DNA from: Mycolicibacterium chlorophenolicum
Lineage (GTDB): Bacteria > Actinomycetota > Actinomycetes > Mycobacteriales > Mycobacteriaceae
Length of the DNA: 37,633 bases
Reading direction: 5' to 3'
Assembly: GCF_001044235.1 (NCBI RefSeq)
Contig: NZ_JYNL01000006.1
Coordinates: 3,908 to 41,540 of the forward strand
Each line of letters opens with the position of its first letter. The stretch's first letter is position 1. Under the pieces are notes generated by a model, which was given only the letters and a program-made list of their open reading frames with translations, was not told the DNA's origin and searched no databases. This document shows positions 25,862 through 35,263 of the stretch, piece by piece. The translations under genes and the position numbers were made by a program.

Positions 25862-26719
25862 GTGGGCACTGACGCCGTCGAGCTCAGCGCCGACGGCGCC
25901 TGGTTCCTCGCTGACGTTCTCGGGGCCGGATCCTTCCCGTGGGTGCTCGCGATCACGCCGCCGTACACCGATCTGTCGCAGCGCGCGGAGTTCGAGAGGC
26001 ACCAGACCGACACGCTGAGCCGGATGGGGGTGCTGCGCCCCGACGGCGCCGTCGAGCCGTCGGTGGCACGCTGGATCCGGTTGGTGTGTCGCCCTTTTGA
26101 GTGGCTGGAGCTCCGGTACGTCGCGCTTCGCGCGGCGATGCTGCGCGGCATCATCGTCCGCGACGCCTCGGGCACCGTCGTCGCGCTGCGCAGCGGCAGC
26201 CTGGTCACCTTCAGCGCGGTCGACGTCGACCACCCGCAGGCGTTGGTTCCGGCGCTGACGGCCGGATTGACCGGTGCGCCGCCCGCCCGCTTCGACCCGT
26301 TCTCGCTGCCGGCGCGCGCCGGCGCCGCGGCCGACCAGAAGATCCGCAACGGCGCCCCGGTCCACGCCCTGCTGGACCACCTCGGCATCCCGCCGTCCGC
26401 ACGTCCGGTGGTGGTGGCCGCGTTCGAGGACGGCGGCACGTCGGTGGAGGTGATCGCGGGGCAGCACCGCGACGGCCACCGCGTCAGCACCGACGTCGGT
26501 GTGAGCATCGTGGACACCGCACGGGGCCGGGTCCTGGTCAGTCCCTCGAAAGCCTTCGACGGCGAATGGATCTCGACGTTCGCACCCGGTTCCGCCCCGG
26601 CGATCGCCGCCGCGGTCGAGCGCCTGACCGCCGAACTTCCCGACGGGCCGTGGTTCCCCGACCACCCCGTCACCCGAGACTTCGACGAAAGGCAGAAGCA
26701 ACCATGTCCTCCGCTGTAG
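25862..26719 (+). CDS. espG3: EspG3, PE/PPE-specific chaperone
   Basis: A 285-residue EspG-family protein that binds the tip of PPE partners in the cytosol and keeps PE5-PPE4 soluble until secretion. The N-terminal VELSADGAWFLADVLGAG and the following FPWVLAITPPYTDLSQ are the family signature. The mid region VIAGQHRDGHRVSTDVGVS belongs to the quasi-symmetric alpha/beta core. It starts with GTG 9 nt after the esxH stop, and its stop overlaps the eccD3 gene by 16 bp. Confidence 0.94.
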   Translation: MGTDAVELSADGAWFLADVLGAGSFPWVLAITPPYTDLSQRAEFERHQTDTLSRMGVLRPDGAVEPSVARWIRLVCRPFEWLELRYVALRAAMLRGIIVRDASGTVVALRSGSLVTFSAVDVDHPQALVPALTAGLTGAPPARFDPFSLPARAGAAADQKIRNGAPVHALLDHLGIPPSARPVVVAAFEDGGTSVEVIAGQHRDGHRVSTDVGVSIVDTARGRVLVSPSKAFDGEWISTFAPGSAPAIAAAVERLTAELPDGPWFPDHPVTRDFDERQKQPCPPL

Positions 26720-28152
26720 CCGACGACGGCATCGCCACCTCTCGCAACGCGGTGATGCCGATCGTGCGCGTCGCCGTGCTCACCACCGACGACCGCGGGG
26801 GCGCGCGGATGACCGACATCGCGCTGCCCGCCGAACTGCCTTTGCGCGAACTCATCCCGGCGGTGCAGCGTCTGGTCTCTCCGGCCGACGACGCTGCGGG
26901 TGCCGCCGTGCCGGTGAGCCTGGCGCCGATCGGCGGCGTCCCGTTCAGCCTCGACGCGACGTTGACCACCGTGGGTGTGGTCGACGGGGATCTGCTGGCA
27001 CTGCAACCCGTCCCGGTCGGTCCGCCGGCACCGCGGATCGTCGAGGACATCGCCGACGCGGCGGTGATCTTCTCGGCCTCCCGCGAACGCCCCTGGGGCA
27101 CTGCGGACATCCGGCGCGGCGCCACCGCCGCGGTGACGGGCCTGATGCTGATCGCGACCGCGTTCGCGGCGGCGCACCGCGCGGCCACCGGGGAGGCGAT
27201 CGGGCTGTTCGTCGTGGCCGCCGTGGCGGCAGCCGGCGTCGTGGCGGCGTTGACGGCGAGGCCGCGGGCACCGCGGCTGGGTACAGCGCTGGCCGTCGCC
27301 GCCCTGCCACCGGTCGGCGCCGCGTTCGCCCTGGCGGTGCCCGGGGACTTCGGTCCGTCGACCGTCGTGCTCGGTGCGGCCGGTGTGGCCGCCTGGTCGA
27401 TCATCAGCATCACGCTGGGGGAGCGGGCCCTGGCGCTGTTCACCGCCACCGCCGCGACGGCGCTGGGCGTGCTTCCCGCCGCAGCCGCCGCCGCACTGTG
27501 GACGCTGCCGCCGACCGAGCTCGGGTGCGCCCTGATCCTGGCCGCGCTGCTCCTCACGGTGCAGGCCGCGCAGCTGTCCGCGTTCTGCGCCCGCCTCCCG
27601 GTACCCACGCTTCCCGCGCCCGGCGACCCGGCGCCGTCCGCACTGCCACTGCGGGTGCTCGAGGACCTGCCGCGCCGTGTCCGCGCGACCGATGCGCACC
27701 AGACCGGGTTCCTGGCCGCAGGCGTGCTGCTCGCCGTCGCCGGGTCGGCCGCGCTGCTGTGGCCGGCGTTCCACGGCGGCGGCGCCTCTGCGTGGGCGTG
27801 GTACCTGGTGGTCGCGCTGGCGGCGGCCGCAGCGCTGCGGGCACGCGTGTGGGACTCCGCCGCATGCAAGGCCTGGCTGCTCGTTCACTCGTTCCTGGTC
27901 ACGACCGTGGTGCTCGTGTCGTTCGCCGTCACCGGTGACGAGGTGGCGGCCTGGTGGACGCTCGCCGTGCTCACCGGACTCGTCGCGGCGTGGGTGGTGG
28001 CCGCACTGAATCCGCGGATCGCCCGGGCCGACACGTACTCGCTGCCGGCGCGGCGGCTGCTGGGGTTCGTCGCCGCGGGCCTGGACGCCTCCCTGATCCC
28101 GGTGATGGCGTACCTCGTGGGCCTGTTCACCTGGGTCGTGAACGGCTTCTAG
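26704..28152 (+). CDS. eccD3: ESX-3 membrane channel component EccD3
   Basis: A 482-residue protein with an N-terminal ubiquitin-like cytosolic domain (about 18-100: IVRVAVLTTDD, LPLRELIPAVQRLV, LTTVGVVDGDLLAL) followed by about eleven transmembrane helices from residue 135 to the C-terminus. This is the architecture of EccD, which forms the membrane-spanning dimer in the EccBCDE complex. The ATG at 26704 lies within the end of espG3, a 16-bp overlap. The open frame reaches back into espG3, but only this start gives the normal N-terminus. Confidence 0.95.
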   Translation: MSSAVADDGIATSRNAVMPIVRVAVLTTDDRGGARMTDIALPAELPLRELIPAVQRLVSPADDAAGAAVPVSLAPIGGVPFSLDATLTTVGVVDGDLLALQPVPVGPPAPRIVEDIADAAVIFSASRERPWGTADIRRGATAAVTGLMLIATAFAAAHRAATGEAIGLFVVAAVAAAGVVAALTARPRAPRLGTALAVAALPPVGAAFALAVPGDFGPSTVVLGAAGVAAWSIISITLGERALALFTATAATALGVLPAAAAAALWTLPPTELGCALILAALLLTVQAAQLSAFCARLPVPTLPAPGDPAPSALPLRVLEDLPRRVRATDAHQTGFLAAGVLLAVAGSAALLWPAFHGGGASAWAWYLVVALAAAAALRARVWDSAACKAWLLVHSFLVTTVVLVSFAVTGDEVAAWWTLAVLTGLVAAWVVAALNPRIARADTYSLPARRLLGFVAAGLDASLIPVMAYLVGLFTWVVNGF

Positions 28153-28155
28153 AAC

Positions 28156-29529
28156 ATGGTGCGCAGGGGATTTCGACGGTCCGGCGCCGCGCTGGCGGTG
28201 GTGCTGGCGCTCGCGGCGGCCGCGCCGCCGGCCGGGGCGATCCCGCCGCCGCAGGTCGATCCGGTCGCCGCCCCGCCCAGCGGCACCCCGGGGCCGGTCG
28301 GCGGGACGCAACAGCGCAGCGCCTGCGCCGGCAGCGGGGTGGTCCCCGGGACCGACCCGGCTGCGACGGCGCAGAACCCGTTCTCGCTCCACCTGTCCGA
28401 CGCCTGGCAACACAGCAGGGGAGAGGGCCAACTCGTCGCCGTGATCGACACGGGCGTGACGCCGGGTCCGCGGCTGCCGGACGTCGATCCGGGCGGGGAC
28501 TTCGTCGCGGCGGGCGACGGTCTCACCGACTGCGACGGACACGGCACGCTGGTGGCCGGCCTGATCGCGGGACAGCCCGGGCCCGACGGCTTCTCCGGGG
28601 TCGCCCCCGCGGCCCGGATCCTGTCGATCCGGCAGAACTCGCCGAGGTACTCCCCGCGGGCCACAGGAGCCGACCCCGCCCTCGCCCGGGCGACCGTCGA
28701 GGTGCAGGCCCTCGCCCGTGCGGTCGTGCGCGCCGCCGATCTGGGCGCACGCGTCATCACGATTCCCACGGCCATCTGCCTGCCCGCCGACCGGAACATC
28801 GACCAGGCCGAGTTGGGTGCCGCGCTGCGGTACGCGGCGGTCGACAAGGACGCGGTGATCGTCGCGGCCGCCGGGGACACCGGAACCGCTGCGTGCCAGG
28901 CGAATCCGCTCAGCGATCCGGCCCGACCGTCCGACTCGCGCAACTGGGACAGCGTGTCGAGCCTGTCGGTGCCGGCCTGGTGGCAGCCGTACGTGCTGGC
29001 GGTCGGCTCCGTGACGGCCGACGGCCGCCCGTCCTCCTTCACCGCGGCGGGCCCGTGGATCGGGATCGCCGCACCCGGCGAGGACATCACCTCGGTGAGC
29101 AACGACCCGGCGCTCGCGCTGGCCAACGGCCTCCCCGCCGGCGACGAACTGACCCCCGCCCGCGGCACGGGATACGCCGCCGCCTACGTGGCCGGCGTGG
29201 CGGCGCTGCTGCGCAGCAGGTTTCCCACACTCGGCGCCGACGAGGTGACGGGCAGGCTGACCGGTACCGCACGCGCCGCGGCACGGTCACCGTCGAACCT
29301 CGTCGGCGCCGGAGTGGTCGACCCGGTGGCGGCACTGACGTGGGACGTGCCGGTCGACGCACCGGTCACCGCCGCCGACGCCGCCGTGAGACAACTCGCG
29401 GCCCCCGCCCCGCCTCCACCGCGGGATCCGCTGCCTCTCATCGTCGCGTTCAGCGGCTTGGGCGTGCTGATTCTCCTGGTGCTCTGTGTGATCGGCGTGC
29501 GTGCGACACGAAAGGACGCGACATCATGA
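28156..29529 (+). CDS. mycP3: Mycosin MycP3, predicted catalytically dead subtilisin-like protease
   Basis: A 457-residue mycosin: signal peptide (about 1-29, MVRRGFRRSGAALAVVLALA), subtilisin fold, and a C-terminal transmembrane helix near 425-447 followed by a short basic tail. The catalytic Asp98 (VIDTGV) and His129 (CDGHGT) are present. The nucleophile motif, GTSFAAAYVSG in M. tuberculosis MycP3, reads GTGYAAAYVAG here, so Gly339 (GGA) replaces Ser. The oxyanion Asn, normally AAGNT, is Asp241 (AAGDTG). GGA differs from any Ser codon by at least one base and from TCN by two, and the frame is intact. It probably retains the structural role that stabilises the ESX membrane complex. The stop overlaps eccE3 (ATGA). 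Confidence 0.95.
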   Translation: MVRRGFRRSGAALAVVLALAAAAPPAGAIPPPQVDPVAAPPSGTPGPVGGTQQRSACAGSGVVPGTDPAATAQNPFSLHLSDAWQHSRGEGQLVAVIDTGVTPGPRLPDVDPGGDFVAAGDGLTDCDGHGTLVAGLIAGQPGPDGFSGVAPAARILSIRQNSPRYSPRATGADPALARATVEVQALARAVVRAADLGARVITIPTAICLPADRNIDQAELGAALRYAAVDKDAVIVAAAGDTGTAACQANPLSDPARPSDSRNWDSVSSLSVPAWWQPYVLAVGSVTADGRPSSFTAAGPWIGIAAPGEDITSVSNDPALALANGLPAGDELTPARGTGYAAAYVAGVAALLRSRFPTLGADEVTGRLTGTARAAARSPSNLVGAGVVDPVAALTWDVPVDAPVTAADAAVRQLAAPAPPPPRDPLPLIVAFSGLGVLILLVLCVIGVRATRKDATS

Positions 29530-30494
29530 TCCCCCGCCTCACCCTGGCGCTGCTCGCCGTGCTCCCGGCAGCGATGGCCTACCCGTGGCGGTCGACCACC
29601 GACTGGTGGCTGTTCGGCGTCGCCGTGGCCGTCGTCGCCGTGGTGTTCACCCGGTGGCGCGGACTGTTCCTGACCACGCTGCTCGGCCGGCGGATCGCGC
29701 TGTGGCGCAGGCGCGGTCACGACGAGTCCGACCGCCCGTCCCCGGAGTCCGCCACCGTCACGCTGCGGGTGGAGTCCGGTGAGGTGACCGCATTGCCCGT
29801 GCGCATCGTCGCCGCGTACCTGGACCGCTATGGTGTTCGGTTCGACTCGGTGCGCGTGGTCAGCCGCGACATCGGAGGGGTCCGCACCAGCTGGATCGGA
29901 CTCACCCTCGCCGCAGCGGGCAACATCGCTGCGCTGCAGGCGCGTTCGTCATCGATCCCGGTCTACGAGACGGTGGCGGTGGCGGCCCGTCGCCTCGCGG
30001 ACCATCTGCGCGAACTCGGTGGGCGCGTCGTCGTCGACGACGCCCCCGTGGGGCCCGTGTCGGCGCAGGCGGTGGAGACGTGGCGGGGGATGCGCGATGA
30101 CCGGGGCGTTCTGGCCGCCTACCGCATCGCCGCCGACGACGACCTGGCCGACACGCTGGCCGCACTGTGGGCCTCCGGGTCCACGGAGATCTGGACGGTG
30201 CTCCAACTGACCGGCGGCAGAATGCATCCCGAGGTCACCGTGGCCTGCGCCGTACGCACGCCCGAGAAGCCGGACGCCGGGTCCGCGCTCCCCGGCCTCG
30301 CGCTCGAGCGCGGTGTGCATCTGCCTGCGCTCACGGCCATGCACCCCGCGTCCGGGAGCCGGCTGTCGGCCACGCCGGTCCCGGTGCCGCCCGCGGTGCT
30401 CGCGGATCTGCACTGGCCCGTCGGTCCGCAGCTCAGTCGAACATCAACGGACCGAGAAAGCGCGTCATCCGGCGCAGATAGTCGGGCTGGCTGA
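29526..30494 (+). CDS. eccE3: ESX-3 membrane component EccE3
   Basis: A 322-residue EccE protein with two N-terminal transmembrane helices (about 3-20 and 27-44, the second containing WWLFGVAVAVVAVVF). A cytosolic domain follows, beginning at VTLRVESGEVTALPVRIVA. EccE sits at the periphery of the EccBCDE complex. It is the last ESX-3 gene. The ATG overlaps the mycP3 stop. The final 20 residues (SRTSTDRESASSGADSRAG) are read antisense to the end of the next gene, a 62-bp tail-to-tail overlap. This tail has a low-complexity Ser-rich composition unlike the rest. Confidence 0.93.
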   Translation: MIPRLTLALLAVLPAAMAYPWRSTTDWWLFGVAVAVVAVVFTRWRGLFLTTLLGRRIALWRRRGHDESDRPSPESATVTLRVESGEVTALPVRIVAAYLDRYGVRFDSVRVVSRDIGGVRTSWIGLTLAAAGNIAALQARSSSIPVYETVAVAARRLADHLRELGGRVVVDDAPVGPVSAQAVETWRGMRDDRGVLAAYRIAADDDLADTLAALWASGSTEIWTVLQLTGGRMHPEVTVACAVRTPEKPDAGSALPGLALERGVHLPALTAMHPASGSRLSATPVPVPPAVLADLHWPVGPQLSRTSTDRESASSGADSRAG

Positions 30495-31647
30495 CGTGCA
30501 GCACGTGGTTGCCGGGGAACCAGTGGAAGGCGCAGCGGTCCCAGTGCTTCCACAGGATCTCCGCCTGCTCGGGCGGCGCCAGCCGGTCGCCGAGACCGGC
30601 GATGATGAGCCGCCGCTCCTTGGCGGGCAGCGGCCGGTAGTTCAGCGGTGACGAGTACATCTGCGCCGCCTCGGTGAGCGACGAGTCGGTGCCGGCGAGC
30701 CAGTTCCGCAGCGCCACGACCTTGTTCGCCGGGAACCACTCGTCCACGGTGCGATCGGGCATCACGACGGGCACGTTCGGGATCACCGCCTGGATGCGGT
30801 CGTCGACGCTGGCCAGCAGCGCCGCGGTGTACCCGCCCAGCGACATGCCGGTCAGGGCGATGCGGTCCACCCCGGTGTGCTCGAGATAGTCGAGTACGGA
30901 GCGGAAGTCGTGCACGGCCTGCGCCATCGCCTCGCAGAAGCCCGCGAACCCGTGCGCGAAGAAGCCGTGCCCGCTGAACGGGGAGTACTGCTCGGCGCGG
31001 CGGCCGTGGAACGGCAGCGTGTAGAGCACCACGTCGTAGCCCGAGCGGTAGAACCACGGCAACGAGAAGAACAGACCGTTGAACAGATACGCCGAGCCCA
31101 TGAACCCGTGGATCAGGCACAGGGTGGGCCGCGGGCCGTCCTCGTGGCGCCAGTGCTGGGCGTGCACGACGTTGTTGCGGACGAACCCGGCGCACTGCTC
31201 GCGCAGCGCGGGGTTCACGGCGGTGAAGCTGCTGTCGAACCGGATGTTGCGCACATTGCCGTGCGCCACCCACTCGGCCACCGGATTGGCCGGGCGGGAC
31301 GCCACTCGCGGCAGCGACGTCGGAGCCGGGAACGCCAGCTCAGGGTCCTTGGCCGCGGCCAGTTCGGCGTAGAACGCCAGGTGCTCGCGCTCGGCGGCCG
31401 ACTGTGAGCGTCGCAGCGCGCCTGCCACCGACGGTGCCATCGTGACGCTGAGCAGCGACGCGATCGAGGTGCGCAGCGCCACGTCGGCGAGCGCCGACGA
31501 GTCGACGATCAGCCGTTGGCGCAGCGTCAGATCGACCCTTCGCGGCAGTCCGCGCCGGGTCGCGTCCGCCCCGGGGACGTCGGGAACCGGCAGCGGCAGT
31601 TCGTCGGGTTCCTGCGGGGACGCGACGGTGGAGTCCACGCCCAGCAT
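30433..31647 (-). CDS. Alpha/beta hydrolase (Rv0293c-like)
   Basis: A 404-residue protein. The alpha/beta hydrolase core starts near residue 170 (TLCLIHGFMGSAYLFNG). It has the nucleophile elbow GMSLGG, an acid in AGLGDRLAPPEQ and a His in GNHVLHVSQ. An N-terminal helical part of about 160 residues precedes it, which is larger than in simple esterases. The gene lies downstream of ESX-3 on the opposite strand, as Rv0293c does. Substrate unknown. An upstream in-frame ATG at 31662 would add five residues and approach the divergent tam-like gene at 31686; I chose 31647, which leaves 38 bp. Confidence 0.85.
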   Translation of the reverse strand: MLGVDSTVASPQEPDELPLPVPDVPGADATRRGLPRRVDLTLRQRLIVDSSALADVALRTSIASLLSVTMAPSVAGALRRSQSAAEREHLAFYAELAAAKDPELAFPAPTSLPRVASRPANPVAEWVAHGNVRNIRFDSSFTAVNPALREQCAGFVRNNVVHAQHWRHEDGPRPTLCLIHGFMGSAYLFNGLFFSLPWFYRSGYDVVLYTLPFHGRRAEQYSPFSGHGFFAHGFAGFCEAMAQAVHDFRSVLDYLEHTGVDRIALTGMSLGGYTAALLASVDDRIQAVIPNVPVVMPDRTVDEWFPANKVVALRNWLAGTDSSLTEAAQMYSSPLNYRPLPAKERRLIIAGLGDRLAPPEQAEILWKHWDRCAFHWFPGNHVLHVSQPDYLRRMTRFLGPLMFD

Positions 31648-31685
31648 GCTAACCGCGCGCACACCGGCACTGCCACACTGTCACG

Positions 31686-32450
31686 ATGTGGAACCCCGCC
31701 GTCTACCTCGCCTACGCCGACCACCGGGGTCGGCCGTTCTACGACCTGCTGGCACGCGTGGGGGCGGACGCACCCCGTCGCATCGCCGACCTGGGCTGCG
31801 GGCCGGGCAATCTGACCGCCGATCTGACGACGCGCTGGCCGGACGCGGTGGTCGAGGCCTGGGACTCCTCGCCGGAGATGGTGGAGGCGGCGCGCGGTCG
31901 CGGGGTGGACGCCCGCGTGGGGGACGTCCGGGACTGGGCTCCCACGCCTGAGACCGATGTCGTCATCAGCAACGCGACGCTGCACTGGGTGCCCGAGCAC
32001 CCCGAGCTACTCGTCCGGTGGGCCGGACAACTGGGCTCCGGAGCGTGGATCGCCGTCCAGGTGCCGGGCAACTTCGAGGCCCCGTCCCACACCGCGGTGC
32101 GGGACCTCGCCCACCGCGCACACTGGGCAGAACTGTTGCACGACTTGCCCTTCGACACACCCGAGGTGGTGCGCACACCGGTCGGCTACGCGGGCCTGCT
32201 CAGCGATGCGGGGTGTGCGGTCGACGTCTGGGAGACCACCTATGTGCACGAGTTGACCGGCGACCATCCGGTGCTCGAGTGGATCCACGGCACCTCGCTG
32301 CGCCCCGTGCGCGCCCGCCTCTCCGAGGACCAGTGGCACCGGTTCCGGGACGAACTGATCCCGATGCTGGCCGCCGCCTATCCGCGGCGGGCCGACGGTA
32401 CGACCTTCTTCCCGTTCCGCCGCATCTTCGTCGTGGCGCAGGTGCGCTGA
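31686..32450 (+). CDS. tam: Trans-aconitate 2-methyltransferase-like enzyme (Rv0294-like)
   Basis: A 254-residue class I SAM methyltransferase. Motif I is [11 protein letters not shown] (about residues 31-41); the following acidic residue in [10 protein letters not shown] binds the SAM ribose, and ISNATLHWV is motif IV. C-terminal [11 protein letters not shown] is typical of the trans-aconitate methyltransferase group. It would methylate trans-aconitate or a related tricarboxylic acid, a detoxification reaction. It converges on cysNC, with one base between the two stop codons. The name is by family resemblance and synteny with Rv0294. Confidence 0.88.
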   Translation: MWNPAVYLAYADHRGRPFYDLLARVGADAPRRIADLGCGPGNLTADLTTRWPDAVVEAWDSSPEMVEAARGRGVDARVGDVRDWAPTPETDVVISNATLHWVPEHPELLVRWAGQLGSGAWIAVQVPGNFEAPSHTAVRDLAHRAHWAELLHDLPFDTPEVVRTPVGYAGLLSDAGCAVDVWETTYVHELTGDHPVLEWIHGTSLRPVRARLSEDQWHRFRDELIPMLAAAYPRRADGTTFFPFRRIFVVAQVR

Positions 32451-32451
32451 C

Positions 32452-34311
32452 TCAGCGGCGCTGATCGAGCAGCTCGATCACCTGGGCGACCAGGGCGTCG
32501 ATGTCGGCGGCGGTGGTGTCGAGCACGAGGTCCGCGTCCTCGGGCGGCTCGTACGGAGCATCCACCCCCGTGAGGCCCTTCAGTTCCCCGGCGCGGGCCC
32601 GCGCGTAGAGACCCTTCGGGTCGCGCTTCTCGCACTCCTCCCGCGGGGTCGCCACGTACACCTCGATGAACGGCAGCTTCGCGGCGTCGTTGAGCGCGCG
32701 GGCGATCTCGCGGTCCGATTTCAGCGGTGACACCAGCGAGGCCAGTGCGACGACGCCCGCGTCGGCGAACAGCCGGGTGAGATGACCGACCCGGCGGATG
32801 TTCTCGGCACGATCGCCCGCCGAGAAGCCGAGATCGTCGGACAGGCCGTGGCGGATGTTGTCGCCGTCGAGCAGGTAGGCCACCTGACCGGAGTCCACCA
32901 GCGCGCGCTCCACCGCGACCGCGATCGTCGACTTGCCCGACGCGGGCAGACCGGTGAACCAGATCGTGGCACCCCGCTGTCCGGTCGCCGATCGCCGGTA
33001 CTCCCGCTCCAATGACGAAGGGTGCCAACGGATGTCGTTGCGGGTCTGCTCGCCCGGTTTGACCTCGCGCGGCTCGGAGACGGTACCCGCGCCCACCGTG
33101 TCGTTGGTGGTCTCGTCGATCAGGATGAACGCGCCGCTGTCGCGGTTCTCGGCGTACGGATCGGCCACCACCACCGAACTGGTCCGCAGCGTCACCGAGC
33201 CGATGTCGTTGAGCACCAACTCGACCGGATTGTCCAGGTCGTCGAGGGTCTCGGGGTCCAGCCGCGAATGCAGGGCCTGCACGGTGGCGCGCACCGTGCG
33301 GGTGCCCTGCTTGAGCGCGAGCCGGTCACCCGCGCGCAGGGGGCTGTCGCGGAACCAGCAGACGGTCGCGTCGAGCTCGCGGGCCAGCACCGGCAGCGCT
33401 GCGTCGTCATCCCCGCTGACGAACACGTCGCCGCGTCCGACGTCGATGTCGTCGGCCAGCTCGATCGAGACCGACAGCGGCGCAACGGCGGTGGTGCGGT
33501 CGTCGTCCAAGGTGTCGACGACGGTGACCGTCGACCGAGTGCCGGCGGGCAGGCTGAGCACCGCATCGCCCACCTGCAGGGTGCCGCCCGAGAGCCGTCC
33601 GGTGTAGCGGCGGCGCTGTTCGGGGGTCGGTCGCGACACCCACTGCACCGGCAGCCGCAGGCTGCGCGGCTCGGCGTGCGGCGCGGAGAGCTCCACCGAC
33701 TCCAGGTAGTCGAGCAGCGTCGGACCCTCGTACCAGCCGGTGTGCTCCGAGCGGTGCACCACGTTGTCGCCGTGCTTGGCGGCGATCGGGATGACGGTGA
33801 GGTCGGCGCCGCCGAGCCGGGCTGCCACCTTCTGGAGCTCCGCCTCGACCTCGGTGAAGCGTTCGCGGTCGAAGTCGACCAGATCGATCTTGTTCACGGC
33901 GGCGACGAAGTGCTTGATGCCCAACAGGTTCGCGATCCTGGCGTGCCGGTTGGTCTGCCGCAGCACCCCGGCCCTGGCGTCGACGAGCAGCACCGCGACG
34001 TGTGCATTGGACGCCCCGGTGAACATGTTGCGGGTGTAGCGCTCGTGGCCCGGGGTGTCGGCGAGGATGTAGCTGCGGGTGTCGGTCGAGAAGAAGCGAT
34101 AGGCGACGTCGATCGTGATGCCCTGCTCCCGCTCGGCGCGCAACCCGTCCGACAGTGCCGCCAGGTCGGCGATGCCCTCGGCGTCGGTGACGGCCTCGAG
34201 ATGGTCGAGCGGCAGGCTGTCGGTGTCGTGCAGCAGCCGTCCGATCAATGTGCTCTTGCCGTCGTCCACCGATCCGGCGGTGGTGATCCGCAGCAGCTGG
34301 CGTGTTCCCAT
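32452..34311 (-). CDS. cysNC: Bifunctional sulfate adenylyltransferase subunit 1 / APS kinase (CysNC)
   Basis: A 619-residue fusion. Residues 1 to about 430 form the CysN GTPase: G1 GSVDDGKST at 13-21, G3 DTPGHERY, G4 NKID. From about 445 on is the CysC APS kinase with P-loop GLPASGKST at 454-462 and the DNIRHGL motif. Together with CysD it turns sulfate and ATP into APS (with GTP hydrolysis) and then PAPS, the sulfuryl donor of Stf0. It lies 31 bp downstream of cysD on the same strand. M. tuberculosis has its cysD/cysNC pair elsewhere (around Rv1285-Rv1286), so its location beside stf0 here is notable. Confidence 0.95.
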   Translation of the reverse strand: MGTRQLLRITTAGSVDDGKSTLIGRLLHDTDSLPLDHLEAVTDAEGIADLAALSDGLRAEREQGITIDVAYRFFSTDTRSYILADTPGHERYTRNMFTGASNAHVAVLLVDARAGVLRQTNRHARIANLLGIKHFVAAVNKIDLVDFDRERFTEVEAELQKVAARLGGADLTVIPIAAKHGDNVVHRSEHTGWYEGPTLLDYLESVELSAPHAEPRSLRLPVQWVSRPTPEQRRRYTGRLSGGTLQVGDAVLSLPAGTRSTVTVVDTLDDDRTTAVAPLSVSIELADDIDVGRGDVFVSGDDDAALPVLARELDATVCWFRDSPLRAGDRLALKQGTRTVRATVQALHSRLDPETLDDLDNPVELVLNDIGSVTLRTSSVVVADPYAENRDSGAFILIDETTNDTVGAGTVSEPREVKPGEQTRNDIRWHPSSLEREYRRSATGQRGATIWFTGLPASGKSTIAVAVERALVDSGQVAYLLDGDNIRHGLSDDLGFSAGDRAENIRRVGHLTRLFADAGVVALASLVSPLKSDREIARALNDAAKLPFIEVYVATPREECEKRDPKGLYARARAGELKGLTGVDAPYEPPEDADLVLDTTAADIDALVAQVIELLDQRR

Positions 34312-34342
34312 CAGAATCCTCGCTTCTTCGCGCGAGCGCTCA

Positions 34343-35263
34343 TCAGAAATACCCCTCGCGCTTGCGGTCCTCCATCGCCGCCGCCGACGTCCGGTCGTCG
34401 GCGCGTGTCTCCCCGCGCTCGGACACCGTGGCCGCGGAGATCTCGGCGATCACGCCGTCGATCGTGGTGGCCCGCGATCGGACGGCGCCGGTGATGGTCA
34501 GGTCGCCGACGGTGCGGTAGCGCACCCATTCGACCGCGGCCGTCTCCCCGTCGGTGGGTCCGGCATACTCCGACACGGCCAGCAGGATGCCGTCACGCTC
34601 GAACACCTCGCGCTCGTGGGCGAAGTAGATCGACGGCAGCTCGAGGTTCTCCAGCTCGATGTAGCGCCAGATGTCCAACTCGGTCCAGTTGCTCAGCGGA
34701 AAGACCCGCACCTGTTCGCCCTTGCGGATCCGGCCGTTGTACAGCGACCACGGCTCGGGACGCTGCGCGCGGGGATCCCACTGGCCGAACTCGTCACGGA
34801 AACTCAGAATGCGTTCCTTGGCGCGGGCCCGTTCCTCGTCGCGGCGTGCCCCGCCGAAAGCGGCGTCGAAGCCGCCCGCCTCCAGCGCATCGAGCAGGGT
34901 GCGGGTCTGCTGGCGGTTGCGGGAGGCACCCGGACCGGGATCGGGAACACGCCCGGCGTCGATCGACTCCTGCACCGACGCCACGATCAGCTTGTGTCCT
35001 TCGCCGGTGACGCGCCGATCGCGGAACTCGATGACCTCCGCGAAATTGTGTCCGGTGTCGACGTGCATCACCGGGAACGGCAGGGCACTGGGCCGAAAGG
35101 CCTTCTCCGCCAACCGCAACAGCACGATCGAGTCCTTGCCCGCGGAGAACAGCAGCACCGGGCGTTCCAGCTCGGCGACCACCTCGCGGATGATGTGCAC
35201 CGCCTCGGCCTCCAGCAGTCGCAGCTCGTCGACGTGGACGGTGTCGTAGGTGTCAGGGCTCAT
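34343..35263 (-). CDS. cysD: Sulfate adenylyltransferase subunit 2 (CysD)
   Basis: A 306-residue member of the PP-loop ATP pyrophosphatase family. SAGKDS at 40-45 is the PP-loop, and [13 protein letters not shown] and [17 protein letters not shown] are CysD signatures. It activates sulfate to APS with CysN as its GTP-driven partner. The frame continues upstream, but the ATG at 35263 gives the expected N-terminus ([15 protein letters not shown]) and overlaps the stop of stf0 by 4 bp (ATGA), so it is translationally coupled to the sulfotransferase. Confidence 0.95.
   Translation of the reverse strand: MSPDTYDTVHVDELRLLEAEAVHIIREVVAELERPVLLFSAGKDSIVLLRLAEKAFRPSALPFPVMHVDTGHNFAEVIEFRDRRVTGEGHKLIVASVQESIDAGRVPDPGPGASRNRQQTRTLLDALEAGGFDAAFGGARRDEERARAKERILSFRDEFGQWDPRAQRPEPWSLYNGRIRKGEQVRVFPLSNWTELDIWRYIELENLELPSIYFAHEREVFERDGILLAVSEYAGPTDGETAAVEWVRYRTVGDLTITGAVRSRATTIDGVIAEISAATVSERGETRADDRTSAAAMEDRKREGYF

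Noticed and set aside
28156..29529. Reading the MycP3 Ser to Gly change as a sequencing error
   Set aside because: The flanking residue also differs (Tyr for Phe), the oxyanion Asn is changed too, and the frame is intact. Several independent errors at exactly these sites are unlikely.
15970..30494. Assigning the secretion locus to ESX-1, ESX-4 or ESX-5
   Set aside because: EsxH is TB10.4-like, PE5/PPE4 and EspG3 are present between eccC and eccD, and IdeR boxes lead the operon. That arrangement is specific to ESX-3.
32445..32457. CGCTGA-C-TCAGCG palindrome at the tam/cysNC junction
   Set aside because: Again made of facing stop codons, with a 1-nt centre; a real stem would have only about 4 bp. 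Weak as a terminator.
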